Assembly: GCF_018691265.1 (NCBI RefSeq) | Contig: NW_024881301.1 | Coordinates: forward strand, 9,747,752-9,811,751 | Direction of reading: 5' to 3' | Length of the DNA stretch: 64,000 bases | Source of the DNA: Tyto alba | Lineage: Eukaryota > Chordata > Aves > Strigiformes > Tytonidae | In this document: positions 1 through 30,800 of the stretch, one piece after another | Position numbering within the stretch: the first letter of the stretch is position 1 | Layout: the number at the start of each line of letters is the position of its first letter | The notes under the pieces: model-generated | The model's database searches: none | What the model was told of the DNA's origin: nothing | What the model saw: only the letters and a program-made list of their open reading frames with translations | Program-made: the position numbers and the translations under genes

Positions 1-1123
1 TGTTCTGTTAACTCCACTGCTCCAATAGGCAAAACATGAAATTGAACAGTAATAGAGAAACTGGGTCTGCAAATAAGACACAAGTTTTTATTTTAATTTT
101 TATTAGAAAATTATTTTTAAATAATTTGCTAAATTTTAAATTTTAATTTAAAAACCTTCACAGCTCATCAGATTACCAAAAGGGAAATAAATGTATAGGA
201 AATAATGCAATGCATTTTGTTCCCAGTTATTAAGAGTCAGAACTCAGCAGCTTGCCATCAGGAAAATCATCTTGTCCAGCAGCTCTGCCTCTACTGCTAC
301 AAATGAGTAAGTGGCAGAGACTTCATTAAGTCTTATTCTTTTATTTTTCAAAGCAAATCTAAGGGCAGCAAAGGACATACAAAGTGTATCATTCTTAAAA
401 AAAAAAAAAAAGAGAGAGATCAGTTTTATGCTAGCTGAAGAAAACAGCTCACTGGCATGGCTTTTTCATGTTGCAACATAAGGAAAGAAAATTTTTGAAA
501 TACTTATAATCTGTTAATTTCAGTTAAATCTAACAGCTTCATATGCATAATTTGTAAGATGTTGAGACTGATCATTTACAATGTATTCAAAGAATGAATG
601 TCATATACAGAAAAATGGAATTCCTGACTGTTTTAAATGTGCGATTTCACACAGAATGTGGTCAGTCAGCAATTCATTTGCCAATTAACAGAAGCACTGC
701 TCCTTTAATTTCCTCCAAGGTAGACAGACAGACACAAACATGTAGGAGGATACACTGCCTTCGAAATTATTTTAGCTCAAAATCCATTGTTTTGTAAAAA
801 ACAGTCTTCTTTAAGGAAACATGTAATTAAGAACTGTTTACTTCCACTGCCACTCTTTAAAAATAATATATTATCATTCTTTGAAAATAATACAAGGGCA
901 ACATTATAGCAATTATGATGCTCAGATTTGATAGCTGCAGTGAGAATAGTTTAAAATATCTTTCTTTTCTTGAGGTTTCATAAAAACAGAGATGGACTTA
1001 CACTCCAACATTGGTATTTAAATATCTCAAGATCATCAAAATAATAGACCAGCTCATACAAATGGAGATACCATTAAATAGATATCCTGTCACTTCAAGA
1101 ATTTTAACTGAAGTGCAGTTGGT

Positions 1124-1129
1124 TTTATT
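1124..1129 (-). terminator. METTL4: Candidate METTL4 polyadenylation signal
   Basis: AATAAA on the minus strand about 95 nt past the METTL4 stop codon. Further copies at 340-345, 99-104 and 87-92 could serve longer 3' UTRs. Which one is used cannot be decided from sequence alone. Confidence 0.45.
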
Positions 1130-1224
1130 TCTGTTACCTTCTGAGTGCACCATCAGTAATAAAGACAACTTTGAGAGCCTGCTGGGAAGGTGCGGAATTT
1201 CAGAATTAAGCTACAACACCCAAC

Positions 1225-19501
<18,277 letters not shown>

Positions 19502-20254
19502 CACAGCTCCCCTTTTCAGGAAGAAAAATCAACTCCCTGAAACTGCAGCTGGCAATCATACACACGGTCCTGGATGAAACTCCTTCTGTGGAAATTTTTT
19601 TAAGAATTCACTTTTCAGAACTATCACTGTTTAACAAAGTAGCACCTATCTCCTGGCAGGCACTTCCACACCCACACAAGTCACACGATAGAAACTTCTG
19701 ACTTCAGCTGTTTTCCCCATTCTGTTTCCCCTTCTGTGTCACCCCTATTTCAATCTCTTATAACAAGCAATTCGTAAATAAGTTTATAATTTTGTTCAGC
19801 GTAGGTTAAGACGATCCCTTTAACAAATCAGAAAACAGCACTACGACACAGTAATTCTACAGACCCAGAGTTTACATGGCAGCACTCGGAAGCAGCAACA
19901 CAAGCACAGGGGCGGCAGAGCGAGGGCAGGCCCCCGCGTCCCTGCCCGCCGGCACCCAGGCCGCTGACGCTCGGGGTTTCCCCTGGAACCAGCCCCCAGC
20001 CCCGCCGCCCCGTCCCGCCGCCGCCGGGCGGGAAGAGCAGCCTGGCGGCGCAGCGCCCTCTCACCGCGGCGGCAGGAGCAGGCCCCGAGGAGCCGGAGGC
20101 GAGCAGCGGCTGAAGCCCAGGCGCGGGACTGCAGGCTCACACGCCGTTACGGGGGTGGGTAGGGAGAGGGGGCTGCCCTCCGCCCCTGTCCTTCGCTGCG
20201 GGCGCAGAAAAGCCCCGGGACTCGCCATAATGCAAGAACGCCTCACCCGCTTAC

Positions 20255-20345
20255 CTCCGCTGTCCCGCCCCCTGTAGGCGCCGCCATCTTGTTGTACGGC
20301 CACAACCTTCGACTCCTAAGAGCTCCCGAGGAAATCGGGCGGTTT
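20255..20345 (-). other. METTL4: METTL4 5' untranslated exon (3' end well supported, 5' end estimated)
   Basis: On the minus strand GCGGAG|GTAAGC gives a strong splice donor after 20255, just downstream of AAGATGGCGGC. This is the expected first exon joined to the coding exon near 19.5 kb. The transcription start is a guess. The exon contains an ATG at 20285-20287 that would be out of frame with the METTL4 start after splicing. Confidence 0.6.
20280..20290 (-). promoter_or_regulatory. YY1-like site
   Basis: AAGATGGCGGC on the minus strand, an exact fit to the YY1 core consensus. Such sites are usually found just downstream of a start site, which supports METTL4 transcription beginning slightly upstream (higher coordinate). 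Confidence 0.6.
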
Positions 20346-20436
20346 GTGGGCGAGCGGCCGGGCACGCGGAAGTGACGACACACGCCCCGCCTCCCTTCAT
20401 GCCTTATCCTGCGTCTCTGAGCCGTGGCGCCCTGCG

Positions 20437-20444
20437 TGACGTAG
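20437..20444 (+). promoter_or_regulatory. NDC80: CRE/ATF-like half site
   Basis: TGACGTAG, the TGACGT core of CRE/ATF sites, within the short divergent promoter and 12 bp upstream of the CHR-like element. Confidence 0.45.
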
Positions 20445-20446
20445 TA

Positions 20447-20462
20447 GGCGGGCGGATTTGAA
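20447..20462 (+). promoter_or_regulatory. NDC80: CDE/CHR-like cell-cycle element of NDC80
   Basis: GGCGGG, a 4-nt spacer (CGGA), then TTTGAA, the arrangement of CDE and CHR sites that bind the DREAM/MuvB complex in G2/M genes. NDC80 is a well-known late cell-cycle gene, so the site fits its expression. That it is functional is inference. Confidence 0.6.
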
Positions 20463-21755
20463 ATTGAGGGGAAGGCATCGGCGCTGCTACTGGTAACGGC
20501 TGGGCGGATGGGACGGGTCTCTCCGCGGCGCGGCCTTTCCCCGCCGAGGGGCTGGGCTGACGTCTGTGAGGTGGGCGGCAGGCTCGGTCCCGCGGGAGCC
20601 CTCGGCCGCGCACCGGGGGAGCGCCGGTTCTGTGAGGGGGCTGGGCCCGGCGGAGATGGGGGGGGGGTGCGGGGGGGCTGTTGGCGTGCAAACGCCACTG
20701 GTACCCTTAGGTACGGTTTAAACACGCTGCTAGTGTAAGTGGGGGGAGTTGCACCCAGGTCTGCCGCGCCCCTGTATTTTTATTGCTGGCGTGTTGATTC
20801 TAGTAAACTCTGCTCTTAGGCTAGTCGTTTGGCACGTTTAGGAAAACAATTTACTGTGTCTGTGGTGGATCCCTGGTAAAATAACAGAAGAATGCAGCTT
20901 CTTCCCCAGAAAAAAATGAGGTGATGGATAATCTGCCCTATGAAGTGGCCCTAAGCTAAACTCGGTCGTGGTTTTTGAGAAGTGGAACTAGAATGTGAAA
21001 CGCAGTTTATATTGATAATGTTGTTTTGGTAATGTTTGTAATGAGGATTATTTATTAGCTAGAATTCAGTCAGTTGAGCTCACCCCACAGATAAAATAGA
21101 TCCTATGTGGAGAGCAAAAGTTGGCATTTTTTGCAGAGTTAATTCTATTTACCTCAAAATCCCACTTAATACCTCTGTGGGGACAGTTCAGTACTTCTAG
21201 TTTGATTTATATTTTGTGTGTGTTGTCTGAAAATAGCAATAATATTATCTCAGAATAAGTTTTCCAATTATTGTGGTATGTTACTGTGAGATCATTTGCA
21301 GAATCAATAGCCAGGCTCAGTATTAGTGGCTAAGGAATAGATGAATGGCTGAAGTGCTACAAACAGTAGTCATGTTAGTGTGCCCTTTCTCCCAGCTGAT
21401 TGCACTGAGAGACTTCTTAAGCTGTTCTGCATATGGAACCTGCAGGTTAGAAACAACTAGATATAAGTAAAAGCAAAATAGTAGGTTTGGAACAAGCACT
21501 GGCACTTTCATCAATTAAATAGCTAATTTGAAATTCTGTGGCTGCTGCTATGTAGTTCTGGAGTTTGACATGCAATTTTTTTTTTTTAAGAGAACCTGAT
21601 ATTTCTGGAAACTCTGTCGGGCTGGTTAGTCCAAAGTACGCTCCTACTTGATTATTCTGACCCTTTGGAAAGTCATTGTGGTGGTTACAAAAGCAAATAC
21701 TCTTAGATCCTGGATTTTCCAATACCAGCAGATTGTGATTTACAGTTCAATCACA

Positions 21756-21856
21756 ATGAGACGAAGCTCAAGTACTGCCGGAAGCAGTAGCCGGCAATCT
21801 ATGATGGCACTGAGAGTGCAGGACAACAACAAGATGGGTCTTCAAACACCTCAGAT
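21756..21856 (+). CDS. NDC80: NDC80 coding exon 1 (start, N-terminal tail)
   Basis: [15 protein letters not shown] to LQTPQ. The serine-rich basic tail carries the first Aurora B-type site. The acceptor TTTACAG|TTC lies 10 nt before the ATG, so an upstream untranslated exon in the CpG island is expected. Candidate donors there are CTG|GTAACG near 20491 and GAG|GTGGGC near 20570. The exon's own donor is CAGAT|GTAAGT. Confidence 0.95.
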
Positions 21857-24800
21857 GTAAGTATTGCTGATCATCTTGCTAAGAATAGGTACATAAACCT
21901 AACTCTGAAGAGGTTCACTGTAGCGTATTTGTGTGAGTAGCAACTGAAAAAAAGAATGGGAGCAGGGAGAAGGAGGCTCCTTGCAGCCAGGGATATTTAC
22001 ACAAGTGCTGCAGTTCTGCAAACAAATATTAATCTACTTGTATACCCTTGACACATTTCAAATTGTAATACTTTTTCTTACACATTTCTTACATACCCAG
22101 GTGGCTAGGTACAGGTGTGTATAAAATGTATACTTACAAATCTTCTTGCAGAAGTAGTTTTGATAATGGACAAATAATGCATGAAAATTAGTTGACTTTT
22201 CTAAGATGCTGTTATGCTGAAGATTCCTAGGCTTATATGCATGTATTTATAGTTTTCTTACATGAGCAAAAAATGAAACGATAGAAATAGTAACTTGAAT
22301 CCTTCTCCCTATCCCTCAGGAAGGACAGAGGTACATTTGGGAAGCTGAGCATGAGCAAACCTACATCTGGAACTTTGGACAGAAAAGTCAGCTTTTTTGG
22401 GAAGAGGTACTGATAGTTTTAGATCTCTGTACTGTAAAAAAAAAAAAAAAAGGCAGTAACAGCCCTACATAATTTTGTAATTTTTCTCTCTTGACAGATT
22501 TTCGTTATAGGAAATAATGGATCTGAGGCCAGCAGACCTGAAGGTCTGCCTTCCTCCACTCTTTGATCACTAAATAATAATTCTTTGGAGAAGGAGTTGA
22601 TCTGAGAGCTGTTCTTCCTTTTGGGAATAATGTGTGCTGCAGACCTTAAGATCTGTTTAAGGAAGAACAATATCTCGAGTACACTCTGCCTGAGTTTCTT
22701 CTCTCTAAGATGCAAACTTTCAAAAATTCTATAATCTTTCAGCTAAATTCACAGCTTGCTGTGTTCTGATGTCTTGAAGCTGCCTTCTTTCATAGGACCC
22801 CGCTGTTGCAGGGATCTATTCCTTTTAAATATACCTTAAATATTTTAGTCTTTATTTTCAATCACCTCCATCATTTTGTTTCTTCATCTTTGGGTTATTT
22901 TTCTGCTCTATAAAACGTTCTATCAAGAAATTTAAGAAAATATTCATTTAGGATACAGTAATCCCTCTGTTGTATGTGTGCATCATGGCTTCCAGGTTTA
23001 TGTTTTCCAGTTATCCTAAATAAAGAGAAATCTTCAGGCATCCCTTTGCATAACACATGGAAACGAAATATAAAGGTAGCAACTGTAGTGACTTAAACAT
23101 TAAGAGGGGTTTTTTTATATGTATACTCACAAGAACTATGTTCATTTTTTGTTCTTAGAACTAGTGGGGCTGGAGGCTCACGCAACAGCCAGTATGGTGT
23201 GTTCGGTACAGAAAAGATCAAGGATCCCAGGCCACTTCATGACAAGGCATTTATCCAACAGTGTATCAAGCAGCTTTGTGAGGTAACTTATTAACTTATT
23301 CTAAAATAGGTATAAACTTATTCTAAATTGGGTATAAAAAATACTAATCAAAATATTTATTTTTCATGGCTTCGACTTTAGATTTTATTTAGTGACTAAC
23401 ATAACATGTTTCTTTTTCTCAGTTTCTTGCTGAAAATGGTTATGCCCATAATGTTTCCATGAAATCACTACAGTCTCCATCGGTTAAGGACTTCTTAAAA
23501 ATCTTCACTTTTATCTATGGATTTCTCTGCCCTACTTACGAACTGCCTGACTCAAAATTTGAAGAGGAAATTCCCAGAGTTTTTAAAGAGCTTGGGTAAG
23601 ATCATTATTGTTAGTCTGTTGTGCTAAATAGAAATGATTCTGCTAGAAATTTAAAAGCTAAGAATTCTGCGTGATAGCTTGGAGGAATGGATAGGCTTTT
23701 TTCTTCAGACGAGACTCTGAAACTTCAATTGTGTGACTTTTGTTTCAATTTTGTTTAGCTTTAAGTTTTTTACTCATTATCAAACTCTACTATACATTTT
23801 AGACTTGAGTTTGCAGAGCTATAGGCTCTTGGAAGCTTGCTTTGTCATGTAAAATCTAATTAATTATCTTTATGTGTATTAAACTTTGAAAGACAGACGC
23901 AAATTTTTTTTTTACAGACTCTTCTGGTTCATTCTGTTAAAATCCAAGAACTAAAAAACATTTTCAGAATGTTGGATCAAGTTCATTTAGATAAAAATAC
24001 TTTTTCCTGTAATTTTTCATTCCCCTTTCAAAGTATGGGGTGGAAATAACAAAAATTACTGCTGAGGTGGAGGAAAAAAAAAAAAAAAAAAAAAAGAAAA
24101 CCGCTAAGTAGTTGGGTGTTTCATTTCTAATCTTATTCAGTAAGTGCTTGGAATCATTAACGCACCAATACTTTCCAAGGAAGAAAATCCTCTGCCTGTC
24201 GATAATTTTGAATGTTCAATCTCATTAAAAAAAAAGAAAAAAGTGAAGTATATTTTACTTCTGTAGATTTGTGCCCATAATGATGTCAAAGCATCAGGGC
24301 TCCTTAGATGTAGGTATAAGTATGTTCTGTTCACTTCGCAATATTTTAATAAAATTTTGTTATAACCTATAACTTTTGAAACTGCTGACCTAGCTGAAAT
24401 GTTGAAAAGGAAGTTGCTCTCAAGAAGCTTTACGCTGCTGCACCAAGAGTGTAATCATGGATAAAAAGACTTATTTTGAGAACTCATTTTAAGTTGTCTT
24501 TTAAGAGTTAGAAAATGGACATAAATAATTCATGTTTAAAAAAAAAAAAAAATCTTGGGCTGAATGGTCCATGAGTGCTTATTTAGAAGTGTCAGTTTAT
24601 CGGTAGCTTCTTGTTCCTAAAATAAATTTAGGCAGCTGTCAGTCTAAAGATGGAATAAAATCAGCACTTCTGTGTTCCTTGATCTGTAGAAGTTTTTGAG
24701 AGAATATCTGTAACTATCAATATAGCCTTTGTGTCCTGTATTTATAGGTAATATTAATACTGTAATATGCAGCTGTTCTGAAATTCTTTTCTTTAATTGC

Positions 24801-27800
24801 ATGACATTAAGCTGATTGTCAGCTGCTTTTCTGTTTTCAAACTGTATTTGACCCATGTAGCAAGAATCTTGCCCTCTAAGAACAGGACTCCCGTGTATCA
24901 GTTTTTCATATGTTAGGACATCTTTCAGGCTTGTACAACAAATTTGGAAGCCTAAACCTCAGCCACTGGACTACTACTCCCTCTTTTGTGTTTGTTGCCT
25001 TTCCTTTGAGGTCTTTGTCTCAGCATGAATCACCTCATGCTCACAGGGCACCCACTCTTTTTTCCTTAGTACTGCAGTGCCCATCTCTCCTCCCATAGTA
25101 GCTTCAGAAAGAGAAAGACATCTGGCTGCTACCAAGTCCAAAGCAACATATTAAATTGAATAGGAAGGGGTTAAGATCTTTATGAAAGAATACTTTACAC
25201 TTTTTTGTATGAGACCTTAATTGTTAATAGTCTTTGCATATGCAAAGAAAGTAATTTTCTTCAATATTTTCTGCAATAGCTAGACAAATGAGCAAGGAGA
25301 TTGTCCCATTCTACACTGCACTGGTGCAGCCTCACCTTGAGTGCTGTGCGCAGTTTTGAGCGCCTCAATATAAGGAGGACATCGAACTATTAGTGTGTGT
25401 CCAGAGGAGGCCAACCAACATGGTGAAAGGCCTCAAGGGCAAGACTTGTGAGGATTGTCTGAGGTCACTAGGTTTGTTCAGCTTGGAGAAGACAAGGCTG
25501 ATGTGACCTCATCACAGTCTACAACTTCCACAAGGGGGACCACGGAGGGGAAGGTGCTGATCTCTCTGGTAACCAGTAATAGGACATGAGGAAATGGAAT
25601 GAAACTGTGTCAGGGGAAATTCTGATTGGACATTAGGAGAAGGTTCTTTACTGAGAAGTTGGTCAGTCCCTGGAACAGGCTCTCCAGGGAAGTGGCTGCC
25701 CCACCAAGCATGTCAGAGTTCAAGGAGCATCTGGACAATGCTCTTAGTCATATGGTTTAGTTCTAGATAGTCCTGTGAGGAGCAAGGAACTGGACTCGAT
25801 CCTTATTGGTCCCTTCCCACTTGATATATTCTATGAATCACAAAATGAGAAACCCATAAGTGAATAAAGTAGTGCTGTAAGAACTCAGCCTATCTCCCTT
25901 TGATGTACAGTGTAAAGTACAATTGAATCTGCTCTGCATTCTATGCCTTGATCTACATGTAAAAATGTGATATTTTGTTTTCATCTCTGTTTGCCACAGC
26001 TTTAAAAATGTATTTTCTTTTGTTTTGTAGGTACCCTTTTCCTTTGTCAAAAAGCTCCATGTACACAGTGGGAGCACCACACACCTGGCCTCAGATTGTG
26101 ACAGCTTTGGTTTGGTTAATTGATTGTGTCAAGGTAGCATTTGTCTTCTTTAAGCCAAATATTTCCACTTTTCGGGATTAAATGTCAGTTTCAATACAGA
26201 TCTCTTAAATGCTTTCTAATAATCTTTGTTTGACATTTATGTAAATAAAAAGGTAGGTGTTCTTACCTGCCATCTGGGAACTAGCCCTTAGCCTTACTTC
26301 TAGTAACTTTTAAACTGAGTTTTTAATATTGTGATTATATTTTTTTTTTTAACTGTGTGCACTGGATAAACTTGTGTATGAGAGGAGGGAAGAATGACAG
26401 CATACATACATAAAAAAGTGAAAAGTTAATTGATATAATCATGAATCTTCAGTGCAGATTTTCTTGTAACATCTACCATCTTCTATTAAATTTGAAGTCT
26501 AAGGATGGAATTTTCCATAGCCATTATTTGAGTGTCCTGTGATTGTTGTACAGAGTGAGGGGATTTGTGTTTGGGTGGGGGTTTGGTGTTTTTTTGTTGT
26601 TTTTTTGTTTGTTTTTGGTTTTTTGGTTTGTGTTTTAAGTGATAAGTCTGCTGCTAGGTCAGGTCTGAGCAAAATTTGGAATCTGTGACAGAAGGTCATC
26701 ATTGCTGAATTGGGCACACATGAAAGTCCCATCCTTTATGCTGAAAAGACACATTTGGTTTAGCAAGATAATTTAGCAGTGTTGAATGTCCAGTTAATGC
26801 CTCTTCATCTGTGCTTTTCACCAACTAAACACAGGCTCATTACCGTGATGTGATTGGTCACATTCTGAAGCAGCAACATTACACCCTGCTTGCTGAAATC
26901 CTAATCCAATGTTACTTTGCTTCTTAGCATAAACATGAAATTATACCTGTGCCTTTCAGTTGTATGCTGCCATGAGGGAAAATGCACCATCGTTTGATGA
27001 TGGACAGAGCTGGGGAGGCGAGACAGATGATGGAATTGTACATAATAAGGTACTACATGAAATAATTTATCAGAATTGTTCAACTGAATCTTGCCTTATG
27101 ATGTAAGAACACAATTTAAATATGTGACAACAATTTTAACTGTATTTATATATTCTGTTCAGTTTTATATTCAGAGTTCTCTAGGAAGTATAGTAGCATC
27201 GTAGAAAAAGCCTGATCAACTAGTTTCCTGAGCAGGCATCATGGCCAGTCATTGGTGAAGACTGGGTATTAAATTGAAATTACTTATTCTCTGAGTTGCT
27301 ACTGTTTCTGCTCTCTTTTTCAGAGAAGGGGAGTCATGCTGTTTGTTTACTGTCTTAGCAGGGTCTCAGGTGTATTTCTCTTCAGTAATTGAGTCTTCTA
27401 AGGTTAACAGCAGTACAGTGTAAACAGTGACTTAAGTATAAATGTGGTGGCTTCTGCTGATACCTACTCAGTTCACCATCTAAAAATTGGTTGTAATGTT
27501 TAATTTCCAAGCCACAAAACAAGGTGACAGTGTAATTCAGTCAGTTAAATCCAGCACCTTGCTTTCTTTCTAATTTATCACAGATTATTATTACTATTCA
27601 GATTTAACTTAGTGTTAACTCAAAGCAAATGTTTGGAAGGGGTTGTATGATATGCCAGAACATTTAATTAGAAAATAGCAAAAATTGAATTCAATCAGAG
27701 TTTTGGACTAAAGGTTACAAACCTGACAGTTGACAAGTAAAAGTGCTTTTAAACTAAATGTGTGCTTATACACTGATACATACGCATATATGTTGAAACA

Positions 27801-30800
27801 GAATTTACAATACTGCTGTATTCTTCTGAAAGATCTGTAATTTAAAGTCTCCAGTAAACTCTTTTTGGGTAAACTTTCTTTAGATCACTTCTGACATCTG
27901 CATCTCTGAAGTGTAGAGGTCCTACTTCTTGTGGAGGTCTGTTAAACAGACCTACAGTTTCCATAAACTAGCTTGAGAGGATCATATGCTTTAAGATAAT
28001 AAATTCTTAAATATTGTATTTACTAACCTTGTTAGGTATCCTAGAAAAACATACCAAGTATTTCTAAGCCTTTCTCAATGTGAATTCTAGATGCCTCCTT
28101 CTGCCTAGATATAATCCGTCGACATTCTACCATTTGAAGAGAGGAAAAGTTGATTTTTACAGAAGTGCAATCAAACCAGTTAAAGATATTTTTGGTGTCT
28201 GATTAATTCCATTGGTTGAGTAGATTTAGACTATCTAGATATATTACAGCCCTTTGAATCATTGAAATGAAAACTTTGTAAACTGTTTTCAGCTTTTCAT
28301 GGACTACTCTGTGAAGTGTTATGAGCTCTTCATGAAAGGGAGAGATACTTTTGAAGAATTGGATGCAGAAGTACAGTCAAAATTAAGTAAGTTTTCATGT
28401 TTTAATGAAGTGTTTAATTGTTACTGGTTTCTCTTCTCTTAGCATCAGTTTTGCTCAGTTTATAAGTGAAAGTAATCTGTGGTAAGGGAACCAGAAATTC
28501 CCAGGTACTGCTCAGTTACTTTGACTTAATTCTCTTCTTTTTATGCATTGTCACTGGTACAGACAGACAGGTCATGGTCTGCTGTCAGCTGTACCTGTGT
28601 AACCCTATTGTCCTCCATGGCTTTGTGGCAGAAAAGCTGTATGCTGTTCTTCAGATGCAAATTCCATCTATGCAGATGATTCTTGTTTCTGTCTGACAAA
28701 GTTAACAATTAAAAAAAGAAAAATATTACCAGAGGATGCACATCTAATAAGTAAGAAAGGTCAGCTTCTAAACACTCTGAAAACAGTCTGCAAGTGTTCC
28801 AAACTCTTGTGAAGGTTCCCATATATGATTCAACAGTACCTGTGTTTGTCTTCAGGGAGATGGAAAATGATTAATATTTTTTGACTCATTCATCACTGCC
28901 CTGGTTTGAGCTGGAATAGAGGTAATGGTTCTTCTCAGTAGTGAGAATAGTGCTGTGGTTTGGATTCAGTGTGGGGTTTGCTATGAGAAGAACGCTGATA
29001 ACACTGTTTTCAACTGTTGCTGAAATTCCAAGGACTCTCCAACTCCTCGTGCCCTTGCCTGTGCACAGGGAGCATGGCCAGAGACTGGACCCAAATTGGC
29101 CAATGAAATATTCCATATCATGTAATGTCATGCTCAGTGTATAGAGGAGAGGTGGTTGGGAAGGGGCTCGCTCTTGCTTCTGGGATTGCATTTGCTGGAT
29201 CTTGATATTTCGGGATCGCCAGCTGGGAACAGGCTGGGTATTGGTCAGCGAGTGGTGACCAATTGCATTGTGCATTGCCTGTTTATACTTTCTATTATTG
29301 TCACTGTTTTATTACCATTATTAAACTGCTTTTATCTCAACCTGTGAGTCTCCCGTTACCCCTCCAATTTTCTCCCCCATTCCCAGGTGGCGGAGGGTGG
29401 GGGAGCGGCTGTGTGGTGTCTGGCTGCCAGCTGGGTTCAAACCACAACAATCACCTACAGAAATAAAAACAGAGTATGAGAACAAAGAGGAAAAATAGTT
29501 CTCACTTTCTGTGGCCTCCTGTGAAAAGCCAGACTAAGGACACTTCTGTTGTAAGCTGGAGCCATCAGTTGGGGAGAAAACCTAAGTTACCAGAATGTTA
29601 TTAGATCCTAGTAGGAAAAAGTAATCATGCCACTGTTTGGCAAAGACTGAGGGGAAGTAGGAGAAAAGATGTCTCAAGAGGCGATGAAGTGTGTGGATGA
29701 GAAAGAAGTATACAAATTGGACTTACCTTGCGAAGCTGAAACAGATGAAATCTTATCTAACAAACACTAATCTATAATGTGGGCTGTAGTGTGAGAGTTT
29801 GGAAACTGACCACACAGGAGTGATTTTTGAACTCTCTTTATGACATGAGGACTGAAAAGCTTTTTTTTCTTGTTTGTTTAGAGTTTTTTGCCTATTTGCT
29901 TTGTAATGAAAGGTTTTTTTGATGGGTTTTACTGATTGCTTTCTTGTTTGGTTTTGGTTGGTTTTTTTGTTTGTTTGGGTGTTTGTCTTTGTTTTTTTGG
30001 GGTTTGTTTTTTTTTTAGTTTAAAATAATTGTCTAGATAAATGGGTATTTACTGTGCTGAAGCTAAAATACAGATAATCAGATTAGGTGATGATATTGAG
30101 TGAGATTAATTTGTAACCATCCCCCTCATTTTTTTTTCCCCAGAGGATTTATTTAATATAGATGAATTCCAGATAGAAAGTTTAGCAGCTGACAACAAAA
30201 GACTTCATGAAGAGATTGCCAGACTAGAAAAAGAAAAGGAAACTGAGCCGGTTAGTAAATTGTAGCTATGCTTGTTTATATGGTAGAGTTGAATTTTCTG
30301 CTATTAACCATTGTCATTATTAAATGATACTAATGTTTCAGTACAGCAAATCAAAAATTATTTTCAGTACTATATGAGATTTTTAATTAGGCCAGGTTAT
30401 TGCAAACTACACCACTATAATACAAGGCACTTACTGTGGAGTCTTCAATCACTATTTGTTTGGTATTGTGCAAGTATTTTCCAGTAATGAGACCTTGCAT
30501 TGGCTGAAATATTATTAAAATAATTGAACTGGTTTTTTTTTTTTTGAGCTTCAACATTATCTGTTCCAAAAGTGTTGGTATGATAACTTCTTAGGAGACA
30601 AGAGCGTGGGATTCAGTGGTAACAATATATTTTAGGGAAAATACTTTGTTTGAAAAGATGGACTCTGCTTTTAATATATCATGAGTTTAAAAATGGTTTA
30701 TTTGCTGTGTAGCTTTCAAATTAAGATTCCTGCCTACTGTGCAAAATGCGCTGCTTGTATTCCCAACTTTCTTTGCCCTTAATCTGCCCTTTGTGTATTA

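Larger units (their letters stand above)
19870..20740. promoter_or_regulatory. CpG island, bidirectional METTL4/NDC80 promoter
   Basis: An abrupt rise in GC and CpG density between AT-rich flanks. The METTL4 first exon points left and the NDC80 start lies to the right, with no repeats between them. In human the two genes also start head to head within a very short distance. No TATA box is seen, in keeping with a housekeeping-type island. Confidence 0.9.

Noticed and set aside
19841..20725. Several 76-160-codon ORFs around the METTL4/NDC80 island
   Set aside because: Same reason: low-stop, GC-rich composition. None joins to a conserved peptide.
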